DNA from: Longimicrobium sp.
GTDB lineage: Bacteria > Gemmatimonadota > Gemmatimonadetes > Longimicrobiales > Longimicrobiaceae
Reading direction: 5' to 3'
Length of the DNA stretch: 33,489 nucleotides
Assembly (NCBI RefSeq): GCF_035474595.1
Contig: NZ_DATIND010000019.1
Location: forward strand, 1-33,489
Below, one piece after another: positions 24,667 to 32,200 of the stretch (its first letter is position 1; each line of letters starts with the position of its first letter). The notes under the pieces are model-generated. The model was not told the origin of the DNA and ran no database searches. It saw only the letters and a list, made by a program, of their open reading frames with translations. Position numbers and translations under genes: made by a program.

Positions 24667-25551
24667 GTGACCGGGCTGGCCCTTCCCGCCCGAGCCGGCG
24701 CCCGCGCCCGGCTGGCCGCTCCCGCGGCGGCCGCGGCCCCGCTGGTGGCCGCGGCCGCCTTCGCGCTGCTCTACTGGCGCCCGGCGCTCACGCTGGTGCG
24801 GGACTGGTGGAGCGACCCCAACGCCGGCCACGGGCTGCTGCTGGGCCCGGTGGCGCTCTGGCTGGCCTGGCGCGCCGGCGTGGTTCCCCGCCCCGCCCCG
24901 CGGCACCGGGCGGGCATCGCGCTTCTTACGCTGGCCGTGGCCATGCGCTGGCTCTCGGGGCTGGCGGCCGAGCTCTTCACCATGCGCCTGTCGCTGCTCC
25001 TGGCCGCGGCCGCGCTGGTGGTGTTCGCCTGGGGATGGGGGCAGCTGAAGCGGTGGTGGCTTCCCGCGGGGCTGCTCCTGCTCTGCATTCCCCTTCCCGC
25101 CGTGGTCACCGCGTCGCTGGCGCTGCCGCTGCAGTTCAAGGCCTCGGCGCTGGGCGCGGCCATGCTGGAGTGGCGCGGGATCCCGGTGCGCCTGGCGGGG
25201 AACGTCATCTCCCTTCCCGGGCGCAGCCTGTTCGTGACCGAGGCGTGCAGCGGGCTGCGCTCGCTGGCCGCGCTCCTGGCCATCGCCCTGCTCACCGGCG
25301 GGCTGTGGCTGCGCACCGCGGGCGCGCGGGCGGTGCTGCTGGCCGCGGCGCTGCCGGTGGCGGTGGTGCTGAACGGCGTGCGCGTGTTCCTCACCGGCTT
25401 CCTGGTGGTGTTCGTGGACCCGCGCCTGGGCGACGGCTTCATGCACCTGACCGAGGGGTGGCTCATCTACCTGGCCGCGCTGGGGATCCTGGCGCTGATG
25501 GCCTCGGGGCTCACCCGCGTGGAGCGCCGCCTGGCGCCGGTGCCCGCGTGA
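24667..25551 (+). CDS. Exosortase (PEP-CTERM sorting transpeptidase)
   Basis: This 294-residue inner-membrane protein has about eight membrane segments and the three exosortase catalytic residues: Cys194 in TEACSGLRSL, Arg239 in LNGVRV and His260 in MHLTEGW. The family removes the C-terminal PEP-CTERM signal from exported proteins and attaches them, probably to a polysaccharide or other carrier. The GTG start lies two bases after the sugar transferase stop codon, and the end overlaps the EpsI-family gene as GTGA. Two PEP-CTERM proteins are encoded in this window (26771 and 31301). Its subclass cannot be set by eye. Confidence 0.92.
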   Translation: MTGLALPARAGARARLAAPAAAAAPLVAAAAFALLYWRPALTLVRDWWSDPNAGHGLLLGPVALWLAWRAGVVPRPAPRHRAGIALLTLAVAMRWLSGLAAELFTMRLSLLLAAAALVVFAWGWGQLKRWWLPAGLLLLCIPLPAVVTASLALPLQFKASALGAAMLEWRGIPVRLAGNVISLPGRSLFVTEACSGLRSLAALLAIALLTGGLWLRTAGARAVLLAAALPVAVVLNGVRVFLTGFLVVFVDPRLGDGFMHLTEGWLIYLAALGILALMASGLTRVERRLAPVPA

Positions 25552-26198
25552 GCGCCCGCGCCTGGTGGGCGCCTGCCGCCGTGCTGGCGGCCGGGGCGGT
25601 GCTGGTGGCCGCGGGCGGGCGGCAGCGCTCGCTTCCGCTGCGCGCGCCGCTGGCCGAGACGGTGCCGGCGCGCGTGGGCCCCTGGGAGGGCCGCGACCGC
25701 ACCATCGCCGACGAGGAGCGCCGGGTGGCGGGGATGGACGACTACCTGATGCGCGCGTACGTGCCGGCGGGGGTGGCCGGGGCCGCCACGGCCTTCTCGC
25801 TGTACGTGGGCTACTACCGCAGCCAGGCGCAGGGACGCACCATCCACTCGCCGAAGAACTGCCTGCCGGGCGCGGGGTGGGAGGCGCTGACCACCGGGCG
25901 CATGCGCATCGCCACCCAGGCCGGCACGGTGGAGGTGAACCGCGCGCTGCTGCAGAACGCGGGGCGGCGCGCGCTGGTGCTGTACTGGTACCAGGGGCGG
26001 GGGCGGGTGACGGCCGACGAGTACGCGGTGAAGTGGAACCTCCTGCGCGACGCGGCGCTCAGCCGCCGCACCGAGGAGGCGCTGGTCCGGGTGATCGTGC
26101 CGGTCGACGGCACCGAGGCCCGGGCCCAGGAAGTGGCGGTACAGGCGGCCCGCGCGGCCGTTCCCGCCGTGGCGCGCGCGCTCCCCCAGCCCGGGTGA
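25548..26198 (+). CDS. EpsI-family exosortase-associated protein
   Basis: The 216-residue protein belongs to the EpsI family (DUF3485), which accompanies or is fused to exosortases. An N-terminal hydrophobic segment (APAAVLAAGAVLVAAGG) anchors it, and the rest is probably periplasmic. The family hallmark HSPKNCLPGAGW sits near residue 103, after VGYYRSQAQGRTI; WYQGRGR and the EYAVKWNLLRDA segment also fit. Its biochemical role is not established; context ties it to exosortase-linked polysaccharide. The GTG start overlaps the exosortase stop codon, so translation is coupled. Confidence 0.88.
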   Translation: MSARAWWAPAAVLAAGAVLVAAGGRQRSLPLRAPLAETVPARVGPWEGRDRTIADEERRVAGMDDYLMRAYVPAGVAGAATAFSLYVGYYRSQAQGRTIHSPKNCLPGAGWEALTTGRMRIATQAGTVEVNRALLQNAGRRALVLYWYQGRGRVTADEYAVKWNLLRDAALSRRTEEALVRVIVPVDGTEARAQEVAVQAARAAVPAVARALPQPG

Positions 26199-26249
26199 AC
26201 CGGGAGTCCGGCGCATGAAACCCTACCCGGGAAGGAGACCGAGGACCCC

Positions 26250-26774
26250 ATGGACGAGTTGAACCGGCGGCCGGTGCTGCTGGCCGTGTACCCCGTGGCC
26301 GCGCTGCTCGTGCTGGTGCCCACCATCGAGGTGGTCGCCGGCGCCTGGCCGTTCCAGACCGGCGAGCTGTCGTGGCGCTTCGGCGTGGGCGGCATCGTGC
26401 TGAAAACGCTGGTCACGCCGCTGCTGGGGATCATGCTGGCCATGGTGGCCGGGGTGGCGCTGGAACACCGCCGCACGGTGCGCGCGCTGGCCGCGGTCTG
26501 CCTGGCGATCGCGGTGGGCACCGTGCTGGTGGCCGCCATGTTCACGCTGGACTTCCTGCAGCTGCGGTCGATCGTGGACCCGCGGATGAAGGGCGGGATG
26601 ACCGTGGCCTCGGGCACGGCGCTGCTGATGGCGGCGCTGATCGCCCCCGCGGCGGCGGCGCTGGGTGCAGGGGGATGGAAGGCTACGCGCCGGGCCGGTA
26701 CGGTGCGCGCGCGGAAGGGCGCTCGCGCGGACGGAGTGCTGGTGAGCCCTCGACTGAAGGAGAACGCCACATGA
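26250..26774 (+). CDS. Four-helix membrane protein of the exosortase operon
   Basis: I do not recognise this 174-residue protein. Four hydrophobic segments are visible (PVLLAVYPVAALLVLVPTIE, then GGIVLKTLVTPLLGIMLAMV, AVCLAIAVGTVLVAAMFTL and GTALLMAALIAPAAAALGAG), followed by a basic, probably disordered cytosolic tail. AAGGAG and GAGG sit upstream of the ATG. The stop overlaps the ATG of the PEP-CTERM gene (ATGA), which suggests that the two are made in fixed ratio. It might help export or sorting of that protein; this is inference from position only. Confidence 0.75.
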   Translation: MDELNRRPVLLAVYPVAALLVLVPTIEVVAGAWPFQTGELSWRFGVGGIVLKTLVTPLLGIMLAMVAGVALEHRRTVRALAAVCLAIAVGTVLVAAMFTLDFLQLRSIVDPRMKGGMTVASGTALLMAALIAPAAAALGAGGWKATRRAGTVRARKGARADGVLVSPRLKENAT

Positions 26775-27487
26775 AACGCTTTCGTGCCCGCGCGCTGATG
26801 CTCGCGGCCGGGGCGGCGCTGGTGATGCTTCCCGCGCAGGCCCACGCGGTAAGCTTCCTGGGGGAGAAGTTCATTGCCCTGGGCGGATCGGTCACGGTTC
26901 GCTACATCGGCAGCAGTGCCGCGTACTTCAACACCATGCAGTGGTTCCGCAACGGCTACGGCGCGGTGAACTACACCGGCAACGTGGTCGACTACACCAA
27001 CTCCGGCACCGTCGACGACCTGTTCTACAGCCAGAACGGGTACCGGCTGGACGGCACGCCCGTGCCCGGCAGCCCCACGGGAAGCGTGGTGGTGCTGGGC
27101 GGGGGCTACTCGTTCGGCGTGGGCGAGGAGGTGCTGCTGGGCCTGTTCGTGCACAACGAGTACGAGGAGGGGCCGGGCGGCGCCAACTGGAAGACCCAGG
27201 ACGGCGACGACTACACCTACTTCTCCGGCCCGCTGTCGCGGAACAAGGACAGCCGCTTCCACCTGTCCATCACCGACCTGGGCGGCGGGACCTTCCAGTT
27301 CCGCGGCGGCTGGGAAGACACGGTGGACGGCGGCGACGAGGACTACAACGATCTCGAGTTCGAGATCTCCGGAGTCACCGTCACGCCCGAGCCGGTGTCG
27401 ATGATGCTGATGGCGACGGGCCTTGCCGGCCTGGGGGGCTTCGGCTTCCGCCGCCGCCGCTCGAACCGCACGCTCACGCCGGCCTGA
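26771..27487 (+). CDS. PEP-CTERM sorting domain protein (DUF4114-like)
   Basis: This 238-residue exported protein has an N-terminal signal peptide (MKRFRARALMLAAGAALVM, cut probably after AHA) and a C-terminal sorting signal: P206-E-P208 followed by a hydrophobic helix (MMLMATGLAGLGGFGF) and the basic end RRRRSN. The middle resembles DUF4114 domains: LFVHNEYEEG, WKTQDGDDYTYFS and GWEDTVDGGDEDYNDLEFEI, an acidic stretch that may bind calcium. It is the likely local substrate of the exosortase, being the last gene of its operon, and should end up on the cell surface or in the exopolysaccharide. AAGGAG precedes the ATG, and a terminator follows. Confidence 0.93.
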   Translation: MKRFRARALMLAAGAALVMLPAQAHAVSFLGEKFIALGGSVTVRYIGSSAAYFNTMQWFRNGYGAVNYTGNVVDYTNSGTVDDLFYSQNGYRLDGTPVPGSPTGSVVVLGGGYSFGVGEEVLLGLFVHNEYEEGPGGANWKTQDGDDYTYFSGPLSRNKDSRFHLSITDLGGGTFQFRGGWEDTVDGGDEDYNDLEFEISGVTVTPEPVSMMLMATGLAGLGGFGFRRRRSNRTLTPA

Positions 27488-27517
27488 CGCTTTCCGTCGG
27501 TACGGCGCACGCGCGCA

Positions 27518-27544
27518 GGGCCTGCTCCGCCGTGGGGCAGGCCC
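27518..27544 (+). terminator. Terminator of the exosortase operon
   Basis: An 11-bp stem (GGGCCTGCTCC with GGGGCAGGCCC, one G-T pair) around a 5-base loop is followed by GTTCGT. It starts 30 bases after the stop of the PEP-CTERM gene. Confidence 0.75.
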
Positions 27545-27592
27545 GTTCGTGCATCTTCCATCCCCCGTTCGTCTTCCGGCATCCCTCGAGAT

Positions 27593-27659
27593 CTCACGCC
27601 GAGACGCGGAGGCGCGGAGAAACGAATCAGTTCCCCGCGTCTCCGCGTCTTCGCGTGAG
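27593..27659. repeat. Dispersed GCGGAG-rich palindrome, copy 3
   Basis: The arms 27593-27617 and 27635-27659 are 25 bases each and pair at 22 positions, with one further G-T pair. The outer part CTCACGC/GCGTGAG and inner ACGCGGAG/CTCCGCGT are perfect. It is one of the two best-paired copies of the family. Confidence 0.8.
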
Positions 27660-27762
27660 GACCTGGCGGCATGGGGAACGGGAGATTGGACGACGGGGCT
27701 TCCGTTCAGTCGAGGGACATCCCCGTCCGCTGCTACGCCTTCGCCGTGCCGCGTGCCGCACC

Positions 27763-27780
27763 TGTTGAGTGCGCGCCGCA
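27763..27780. promoter_or_regulatory. Imperfect enhancer-type site upstream of the PAS-GGDEF-EAL gene
   Basis: TGTTGAG-TGCG-CGCCGCA agrees with TGTTGCG-N4-CGCAACA at 11 of 14 half-site positions. Its centre is about 92 bp upstream of the start predicted from the element at 27838. Confidence 0.42.
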
Positions 27781-27837
27781 ACGCCGCGGAGTACGGTGAC
27801 GGCGCGTGATGGACGGTCGCGCCACACATCCGGTTGC

Positions 27838-27853
27838 GGGAAAACGACTTGCG
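27838..27853 (+). promoter_or_regulatory. Sigma-54-like promoter candidate of the PAS-GGDEF-EAL gene
   Basis: GGGAAAA-CGAC-TTGCG has GG and GC exactly ten bases apart and a full TTGC; the rest of the -24 box is poor. The predicted start of transcription is near 27864, about 105 bases before the ATG. Confidence 0.38.
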
Positions 27854-27968
27854 CGGCCCGGAATCTTTCGTGGGCCGAAGGCCCGGACTTGCCTGCTTCT
27901 TGCCCCCTCGCTGGCGGCGGTCCACCCGGCGATTTCCGCCGGCCCCTTCCTACCCCGCACGGGAGCCC

Positions 27969-30056
27969 ATGAGTGTGCACGCCGACTTCTCGGCCGGGCC
28001 GATCGGGCCCGCTCCGGGCGTGACCGCGGATACCGGCGGACACCCCGTGGAGTGCGCCCCGGAAGGGCTGGACTACCGCGGCGTGTTTCTCGGCAGCCCG
28101 CACGCCGTGCTGGCGGTGGACAGCTGGGGACGCGTGACCGCGGCCAACCCGGCGTGCCGCGACCTGTGGCACGCGCCGGCGGGGTCGCTGATCGACGCGC
28201 CCTTCCTGTCGCTGGTGTGGCCCGAGGACCGCGCGCGCGCCCAGGAGGCGCTCGACGCCGCCCGCGCCGGCGCCGCCCCCGAGCTGCCGCTGGCGCTGGC
28301 CCGCCGCGACGGCAACCGCCAGGAGACCACCGCGCGGCTGGTGCTGGTGGACGGCTGCACCCTGCTCTACCTGTGCGCCGTCCCCGAGCTGGCCGCCGGG
28401 CTGGCCGCCGACGCGGTGCTGCGCGAGATCGTGGACGGGAGCGCCGAGCTCTTCTTCTACCACCAGGACGGAGCCGGCGTGCTGGAGTACGTGTCGCCCG
28501 GCGTGTCGCGGGTGCTGGGGTACGCGCCCGAAGAGCTGGTGGGCACCCCGCTGGAGCGCCTCGCCGAGCCCTGCCCGGCGGGACCCGCCCCGGAAGCGGC
28601 GGCCGAGAACGGCGCCTCGCACATCCACGCCTTCCGCGACCGTCGCGGCCGCACCGTGTACCTGGAGCTGATCGAGGCGCCCGTGCGCCGCGGCAGCGGC
28701 GACGCCGGGGTGCAGGGGCTGGCGCGCGACGTGACGCGGCAGAAGCGGCTCGAGGAGCAGCTGGTGCACGAGGCGCTGCACGACCCGCTCACCGGGCTTC
28801 CCAACCGCGCGCTCTTCCTGGACCGCCTGCAGCACACCGCCCGCGCCTCCACCCGCGACCCCGGGGCGCTCTTCGCGATCCTGCTGGTGGACGTGGACGA
28901 CTTCAAGCACATCAACGACCGGATGGGGCACGAGCTGGGCGACCGCGTGCTGGTGGACATCGCCGGGCGGCTGCAGCAGTGCGTGCGCCCCGGCGACACC
29001 GTGTGCCGCCTGGGCGGCGACGAGTTCACCGTGCTGCTGCACTCCATCGGCGACCCCGGCGACGCCACCCGCGTGGCCGACCGCATCCGCGCCGAGCTGG
29101 TGTCGCCCTTCCGCCTCAGCCCGCACGAGCTGTTCGTGACCACCAGCATCGGCATCGCGGTGAGCGGCACGGCGGGGAACGACCTGGCCGAGCTGATGCG
29201 CCAGGCCGACACCGCGCTGTACCGCGCCAAGGCCGGCGGCAAGGCGCGCTACGAGGTGTTCGACCGCGAGATGCACGAGAGCACGCTGGCGCGCCTGCAG
29301 CTGGAGAGCGACCTGCGCACCGCGGTGCGCGGCGGCGGCCTGAGCCTGCAGTACCAGCCGGTGATCTCGATGGAGACGGGGCTCATCTCCTCGTTCGAGG
29401 CGCTGGTGCGCTGGCGCCACCCCTCGCGGGGAACGCTGGAGGCGCGGCACTTCGTTCCCGTGGCCGAGGACACCGGGCTGGTGGGGGCCATCGACCGCTG
29501 GGTGCTGCGCGAGGCCTGCCGCCAGCTGCACGCCTGGCAGCGCCAGTTCGGCGAGCGCTCGCCGCGGGTGAGCGTGAACGTCTCGGCGCGCGAGCTCCTC
29601 TCGCACGACGGCGTGGAGCACCTGCGCAAGGTGCTGGCGGAAACCGGCGCCGAGCCGTCGCTGCTGCGGCTGGAAGTGCCCGAGTCGGTGCTGGCCGACT
29701 CGCGGGTGGAGGAGGTGCTGCGCGCGCTGCGCGGGCTGGGCGTGGTGGTGCAGGTGGACCAGTACGGCACCGTGGGCTCCACCCCCGCGTCGCTCAGGCG
29801 GCTGGAGGTGGAGGCGGTGAAGGTGCACCGCTCGGTGCTGCAGCAGGAGGCGGGCGACCCCGAGGTGCTGCGCGCCATCGTGAGCCTGGCGCACGCGCTG
29901 CACCTGGTGGTGGTGGTGGGCGGGGTGGAGACCGACGAGCAGATGACGCGGCTGCGGTCGATGGGGTGCGACTTCGTGCAGGGGTTCTTCCTCTGCGGCC
30001 CCGTGGACGCCGAGGAGGCCCGGCGGATGATGGTGACGGAGAAGCACGCGGCTTGA
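27969..30056 (+). CDS. PAS-PAS-GGDEF-EAL protein with degenerate EAL domain
   Basis: This 695-residue soluble protein has two PAS-like sensor domains (about 35-135 and 148-258), a GGDEF domain (about 265-430) and an EAL domain (about 440-690). The cyclase part looks active: GGDEF at 349-353 and the inhibitory site Arg340-x-x-Asp343 are intact. The EAL domain keeps the EAL residues (477-479) and the LEVPES glutamate but has lost others. The DDFG motif reads DQYG (597-600), the KxD aspartate is His620, and the base of AEGVE is Gly651. It probably makes c-di-GMP but does not break it down; the EAL part may only bind the nucleotide. GGGAG precedes the ATG by three bases. Its place next to the exosortase operon suggests control of matrix production. 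Confidence 0.88.
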   Translation: MSVHADFSAGPIGPAPGVTADTGGHPVECAPEGLDYRGVFLGSPHAVLAVDSWGRVTAANPACRDLWHAPAGSLIDAPFLSLVWPEDRARAQEALDAARAGAAPELPLALARRDGNRQETTARLVLVDGCTLLYLCAVPELAAGLAADAVLREIVDGSAELFFYHQDGAGVLEYVSPGVSRVLGYAPEELVGTPLERLAEPCPAGPAPEAAAENGASHIHAFRDRRGRTVYLELIEAPVRRGSGDAGVQGLARDVTRQKRLEEQLVHEALHDPLTGLPNRALFLDRLQHTARASTRDPGALFAILLVDVDDFKHINDRMGHELGDRVLVDIAGRLQQCVRPGDTVCRLGGDEFTVLLHSIGDPGDATRVADRIRAELVSPFRLSPHELFVTTSIGIAVSGTAGNDLAELMRQADTALYRAKAGGKARYEVFDREMHESTLARLQLESDLRTAVRGGGLSLQYQPVISMETGLISSFEALVRWRHPSRGTLEARHFVPVAEDTGLVGAIDRWVLREACRQLHAWQRQFGERSPRVSVNVSARELLSHDGVEHLRKVLAETGAEPSLLRLEVPESVLADSRVEEVLRALRGLGVVVQVDQYGTVGSTPASLRRLEVEAVKVHRSVLQQEAGDPEVLRAIVSLAHALHLVVVVGGVETDEQMTRLRSMGCDFVQGFFLCGPVDAEEARRMMVTEKHAA

Positions 30057-30137
30057 GACCCGCCGCGCGGGCGCCGCGGGCCGTCCCCTCCGCGCGTTTT
30101 TCGGGACGGCGGGCCGGACGGAAGCGGGGCCGGATGC

Positions 30138-30153
30138 TGGCGCGGGCCTTGCT
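30138..30153 (+). promoter_or_regulatory. Near-consensus sigma-54 promoter upstream of the helical protein gene
   Basis: TGGCGCG-GGCC-TTGCT agrees with TGGCACG-N4-TTGC[A/T] at 11 of 12 fixed positions, with GG and GC ten bases apart. It is the best match seen in the window. Start of transcription would be near 30164, about 160 bases before the ATG at 30324. No palindrome of the TGTTGCG type was found upstream of it. Confidence 0.62.
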
Positions 30154-30323
30154 ACGTATCGACGGCGCACTCCCCCCGAAACCCCGCCTCCCCTCCGCGT
30201 TTGCGGCCCTTCGAGGCCACGACGGGCCGGGAAGGATCGAAAGTTTTGCAACTCTCTTGCGGGACCGCCGACTCCGGCGTTTCTTTCCCCGACTCCACCC
30301 CCACGACCTCGACGAGGCGTTCA

Positions 30324-30797
30324 ATGAACCCCATCCGCCTGCACATCCTCGAGCGGGAGATCGAGAGCCTCTGCACGCTGGCGCTCGAGACCGCCGACGA
30401 TCTGGAATCGCGCTCCCCGGGGGCCGACGGCGCCGACGCCGCCGTGCTGGCCCAGGCGGTGGCGCACCTGGCGCTGAAGGTGTCGTACCTGCTCTGGCGC
30501 TTCGGGCGCCGCGTGAGCGACCGCTACGCCTCGGCCGAGGCCGAGAGCCTGCTGAACCGGCTGGGGCTTACCGAGGCCTCGCCGCTGGCGCCCAACCACA
30601 TGGCGCCCTTCGCCGACCTGCTCACGCTGTCCAGCGGCGAGCTGCTGCGCTCGGTGGACGCGGGGATGATGACGGTGACGGTGCGCGGGGTCACGCGCTC
30701 GCTGCGTCCGGTGGTGGCCGCGCTGGCGCGCGTGGCCGCCGAGCTGGGCGCCGGGAGCGGCGCCGAGCGCCCCCTGGCCGGCGCCGCCGTAGCCTGA
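30324..30797 (+). CDS. Helical protein of unknown function
   Basis: I do not recognise this 157-residue protein. It is predominantly helical and amphipathic (LHILEREIESLCTLALETAD, VLAQAVAHLALKVSYLLWRF, ESLLNRLGLTEASPL, a strand-like MMTVTVRGVT, and a final helix), without a signal peptide or clear membrane segment, so it should be a small cytosolic protein. GAGG lies eight bases before the ATG. It stands alone between the PAS-GGDEF-EAL gene and a terminator, under the best sigma-54-like promoter of the window. That makes it a candidate new member of the exopolysaccharide/exosortase system; it could be a partner or adaptor of the nearby kinases or cyclase. Confidence 0.72.
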   Translation: MNPIRLHILEREIESLCTLALETADDLESRSPGADGADAAVLAQAVAHLALKVSYLLWRFGRRVSDRYASAEAESLLNRLGLTEASPLAPNHMAPFADLLTLSSGELLRSVDAGMMTVTVRGVTRSLRPVVAALARVAAELGAGSGAERPLAGAAVA

Positions 30798-30819
30798 TCC
30801 CCGCCGGCAGATGGAACGA

Positions 30820-30853
30820 GCCGCCGCCGCGCACCACGCGCGGCGGCGGCTTT
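30820..30853 (+). terminator. Terminator of the helical protein gene
   Basis: A perfect 13-bp stem (GCCGCCGCCGCGC and its complement) with a 5-base loop and a TTT tail lies 22 bases after the stop codon. Confidence 0.85.
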
Positions 30854-30895
30854 CTGCCGTCCGGCATCGCCGCTCGCGTCGAGATTCCCGAAGTC

Positions 30896-30957
30896 TCTCA
30901 CCGGTGGCGAGGAGGAACCGCGGATCCGTTCTCCGTGACCTCCGCGCCTCCGTGAGA
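30896..30957. repeat. Dispersed GCGGAG-rich palindrome, copy 4 (diverged)
   Basis: TCTCACCGGTGGCGAGGAGG faces CTCCGCGCCTCCGTGAGA. The outer TCTCAC/GTGAGA and inner GAGG/CCTC blocks pair, and the rest has drifted. Confidence 0.5.
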
Positions 30958-31032
30958 TGCCCGGGGGTGTCGACCCGGTCGCGCCACGGCTGATGCGGCG
31001 GCGCAACGGCGGTGCGGGCGCACCACGACCAG

Positions 31033-31050
31033 TGTTGCGGGCGGCCCACA
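31033..31050. promoter_or_regulatory. Imperfect enhancer-type site upstream of the second PEP-CTERM gene
   Basis: TGTTGCG-GGCG-GCCCACA keeps one arm perfectly (7/7) and the other at 4/7. Its centre is about 142 bp upstream of the start predicted from the element at 31158. Confidence 0.42.
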
Positions 31051-31157
31051 AGCGTGCGCGATCCAGGGCCCGCCCGGTTTTCCGACGATCTTCACAACCT
31101 GTTGCAATTGAAGCACATCCGTGCGATCTGAACGAGGGCATGGGAACACTACGCGCG

Positions 31158-31173
31158 GGGCGCGGGCATTGCG
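31158..31173 (+). promoter_or_regulatory. Sigma-54-like promoter of the second PEP-CTERM gene
   Basis: GGGCGCG-GGCA-TTGCG has GG and GC ten bases apart, five of seven -24 positions and a full TTGC. It shares the block GGCATTGC with the element at 23814. The start of transcription would be near 31184, about 117 bases before the ATG. Confidence 0.5.
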
Positions 31174-31300
31174 TTGTGGCATGGCGCAACGCAGCCCGCA
31201 CATGCGGGCATCCGCCCCCGCGGCCGCTGGCTTCCCCGGACGATCCCACGCCCGGCCCGCCTGCCCGCTTCCCCCCCTTCTTCGCGCGGAGGACAATTCA

Positions 31301-32074
31301 ATGCGCAGGAAAGTCGTAGTCGCGGCGGTGCTCGCGCTCAGCGCGGCCACTGCCCACCCGGCCCACGCCAGCCCAGGGTATCGTGAGTGGATGAACGTCT
31401 GCGGAGCCGCGCTCCCGGGCCTCACCACCTGCGCGTCCGTGAAGCTGCAGGTCGTGGGCAACAACGTGACCCTCTGGGTGAAGAACCTGTCGGGGCTCTA
31501 CGGTTCCTACCAGAACTTCGTCTTCACCTCGATCTCGTTCTTCAACGCGAACGCGGCGAACGGCATCCCCGACGCGGTCGAGGGGAACGTCACCACCATG
31601 ACGGGCCCGTACCGCACCTCGAACGCCAGCAACCCGCCGCCCTCGTGGGCCGTCGTGAACAACGGCGGCGCGGGCGGAACGTTCGGCCTGGACTTCGACG
31701 CCGGGGTGAACGGGAACGACGGCTCAATCGCCAGCAGCTGCGGCAACATCCTTCCAGGGGGCAGCAACAACCTGTGGATGACGCCCACCTGCGGGTCGGG
31801 GAACGTGACCGACGGGGGCCCGGACTTCGGCTGGGTGACCATGACCTTCAGCATGACCGGGGCGTGGAACCTGGACGCGACCGACACCCAGATCCAGATC
31901 CACGCGCAGAGCGACCAGGGTTCGGTGAAGTGCACGACGGGCGTGGACTGCGACCCGACGAGCACCACGCCGGAGCCGGTGACGCTGGCGCTGGTGGGCA
32001 CGGGGCTGGCCGGGCTGGCCGGCGCGTACCGCCGCCGCCGCCGCAACGGCGGCGAGGGCGAAACGCCTGCCTGA
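31301..32074 (+). CDS. PEP-CTERM sorting domain protein, cysteine-containing
   Basis: This 257-residue exported protein has a signal peptide (MRRKVVVAAVLALSAATAH, cut probably after AHA) and a C-terminal sorting signal: P224-E-P226, hydrophobic LALVGTGLAGLAGA and basic RRRRRN. The mature part is beta-rich and Asn/Gly/Thr-rich, without a family I can name, and has six cysteines (VCGAALPGLTTC, SSCG, PTCGSG, KCTTGVDCD) that probably form disulfides after export. It should be processed by the exosortase at 24667 and held at the surface or in the matrix. GGAGG lies eight bases before the ATG. It is transcribed alone, with its own sigma-54-like promoter and terminator. Confidence 0.92.
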   Translation: MRRKVVVAAVLALSAATAHPAHASPGYREWMNVCGAALPGLTTCASVKLQVVGNNVTLWVKNLSGLYGSYQNFVFTSISFFNANAANGIPDAVEGNVTTMTGPYRTSNASNPPPSWAVVNNGGAGGTFGLDFDAGVNGNDGSIASSCGNILPGGSNNLWMTPTCGSGNVTDGGPDFGWVTMTFSMTGAWNLDATDTQIQIHAQSDQGSVKCTTGVDCDPTSTTPEPVTLALVGTGLAGLAGAYRRRRRNGGEGETPA

Positions 32075-32095
32075 GCGGGCCGGTGCGGAACGGAC

Positions 32096-32121
32096 GCGGG
32101 GCGGCCCACACGCCGCCCCGC
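32096..32121 (+). terminator. Terminator of the second PEP-CTERM gene
   Basis: A perfect 10-bp stem (GCGGGGCGGC with GCCGCCCCGC) has a 6-base loop. A second perfect palindrome, GGGGCCTCCGCGGAGGCCCC, follows at 32134-32153 and may act in tandem. Confidence 0.6.
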
Positions 32122-32200
32122 GCCGCATGGGCCGGGGCCTCCGCGGAGGCCCCGCGCCCGTCGGTAAGCAGGACCTTGCACTTCTCCCCCGGTAGTCTCC

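Larger units (their letters stand above)
27488..27968. other. Intergenic region upstream of the PAS-GGDEF-EAL gene
   Basis: No gene is supported in these 481 bases. They contain a terminator, a GCGGAG-rich palindrome, an imperfect copy of the 18-bp enhancer-type site and a -24/-12 like element, each listed separately. Confidence 0.6.
30798..31300. other. Intergenic region upstream of the second PEP-CTERM gene
   Basis: No gene is supported in these 503 bases. They contain a terminator, a GCGGAG-rich palindrome, an imperfect enhancer-type site, a -24/-12 like element and two further inverted repeats: CTTCA...TGAAG around 31090-31112 and TGCGTTG-N10-CAACGCA around 31170-31193. Confidence 0.55.

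Noticed and set aside
26215-26262. Short frame between the EpsI-family and membrane protein genes
   Set aside because: It overlaps the start of the next gene in another frame and shows no protein-like features.
31178-31194. TGGCATG-N5-ACGCA as an alternative sigma-54 promoter of the second PEP-CTERM gene
   Set aside because: GG and GC are eleven bases apart instead of ten and the TTGC box is missing. The element at 31158 fits better.
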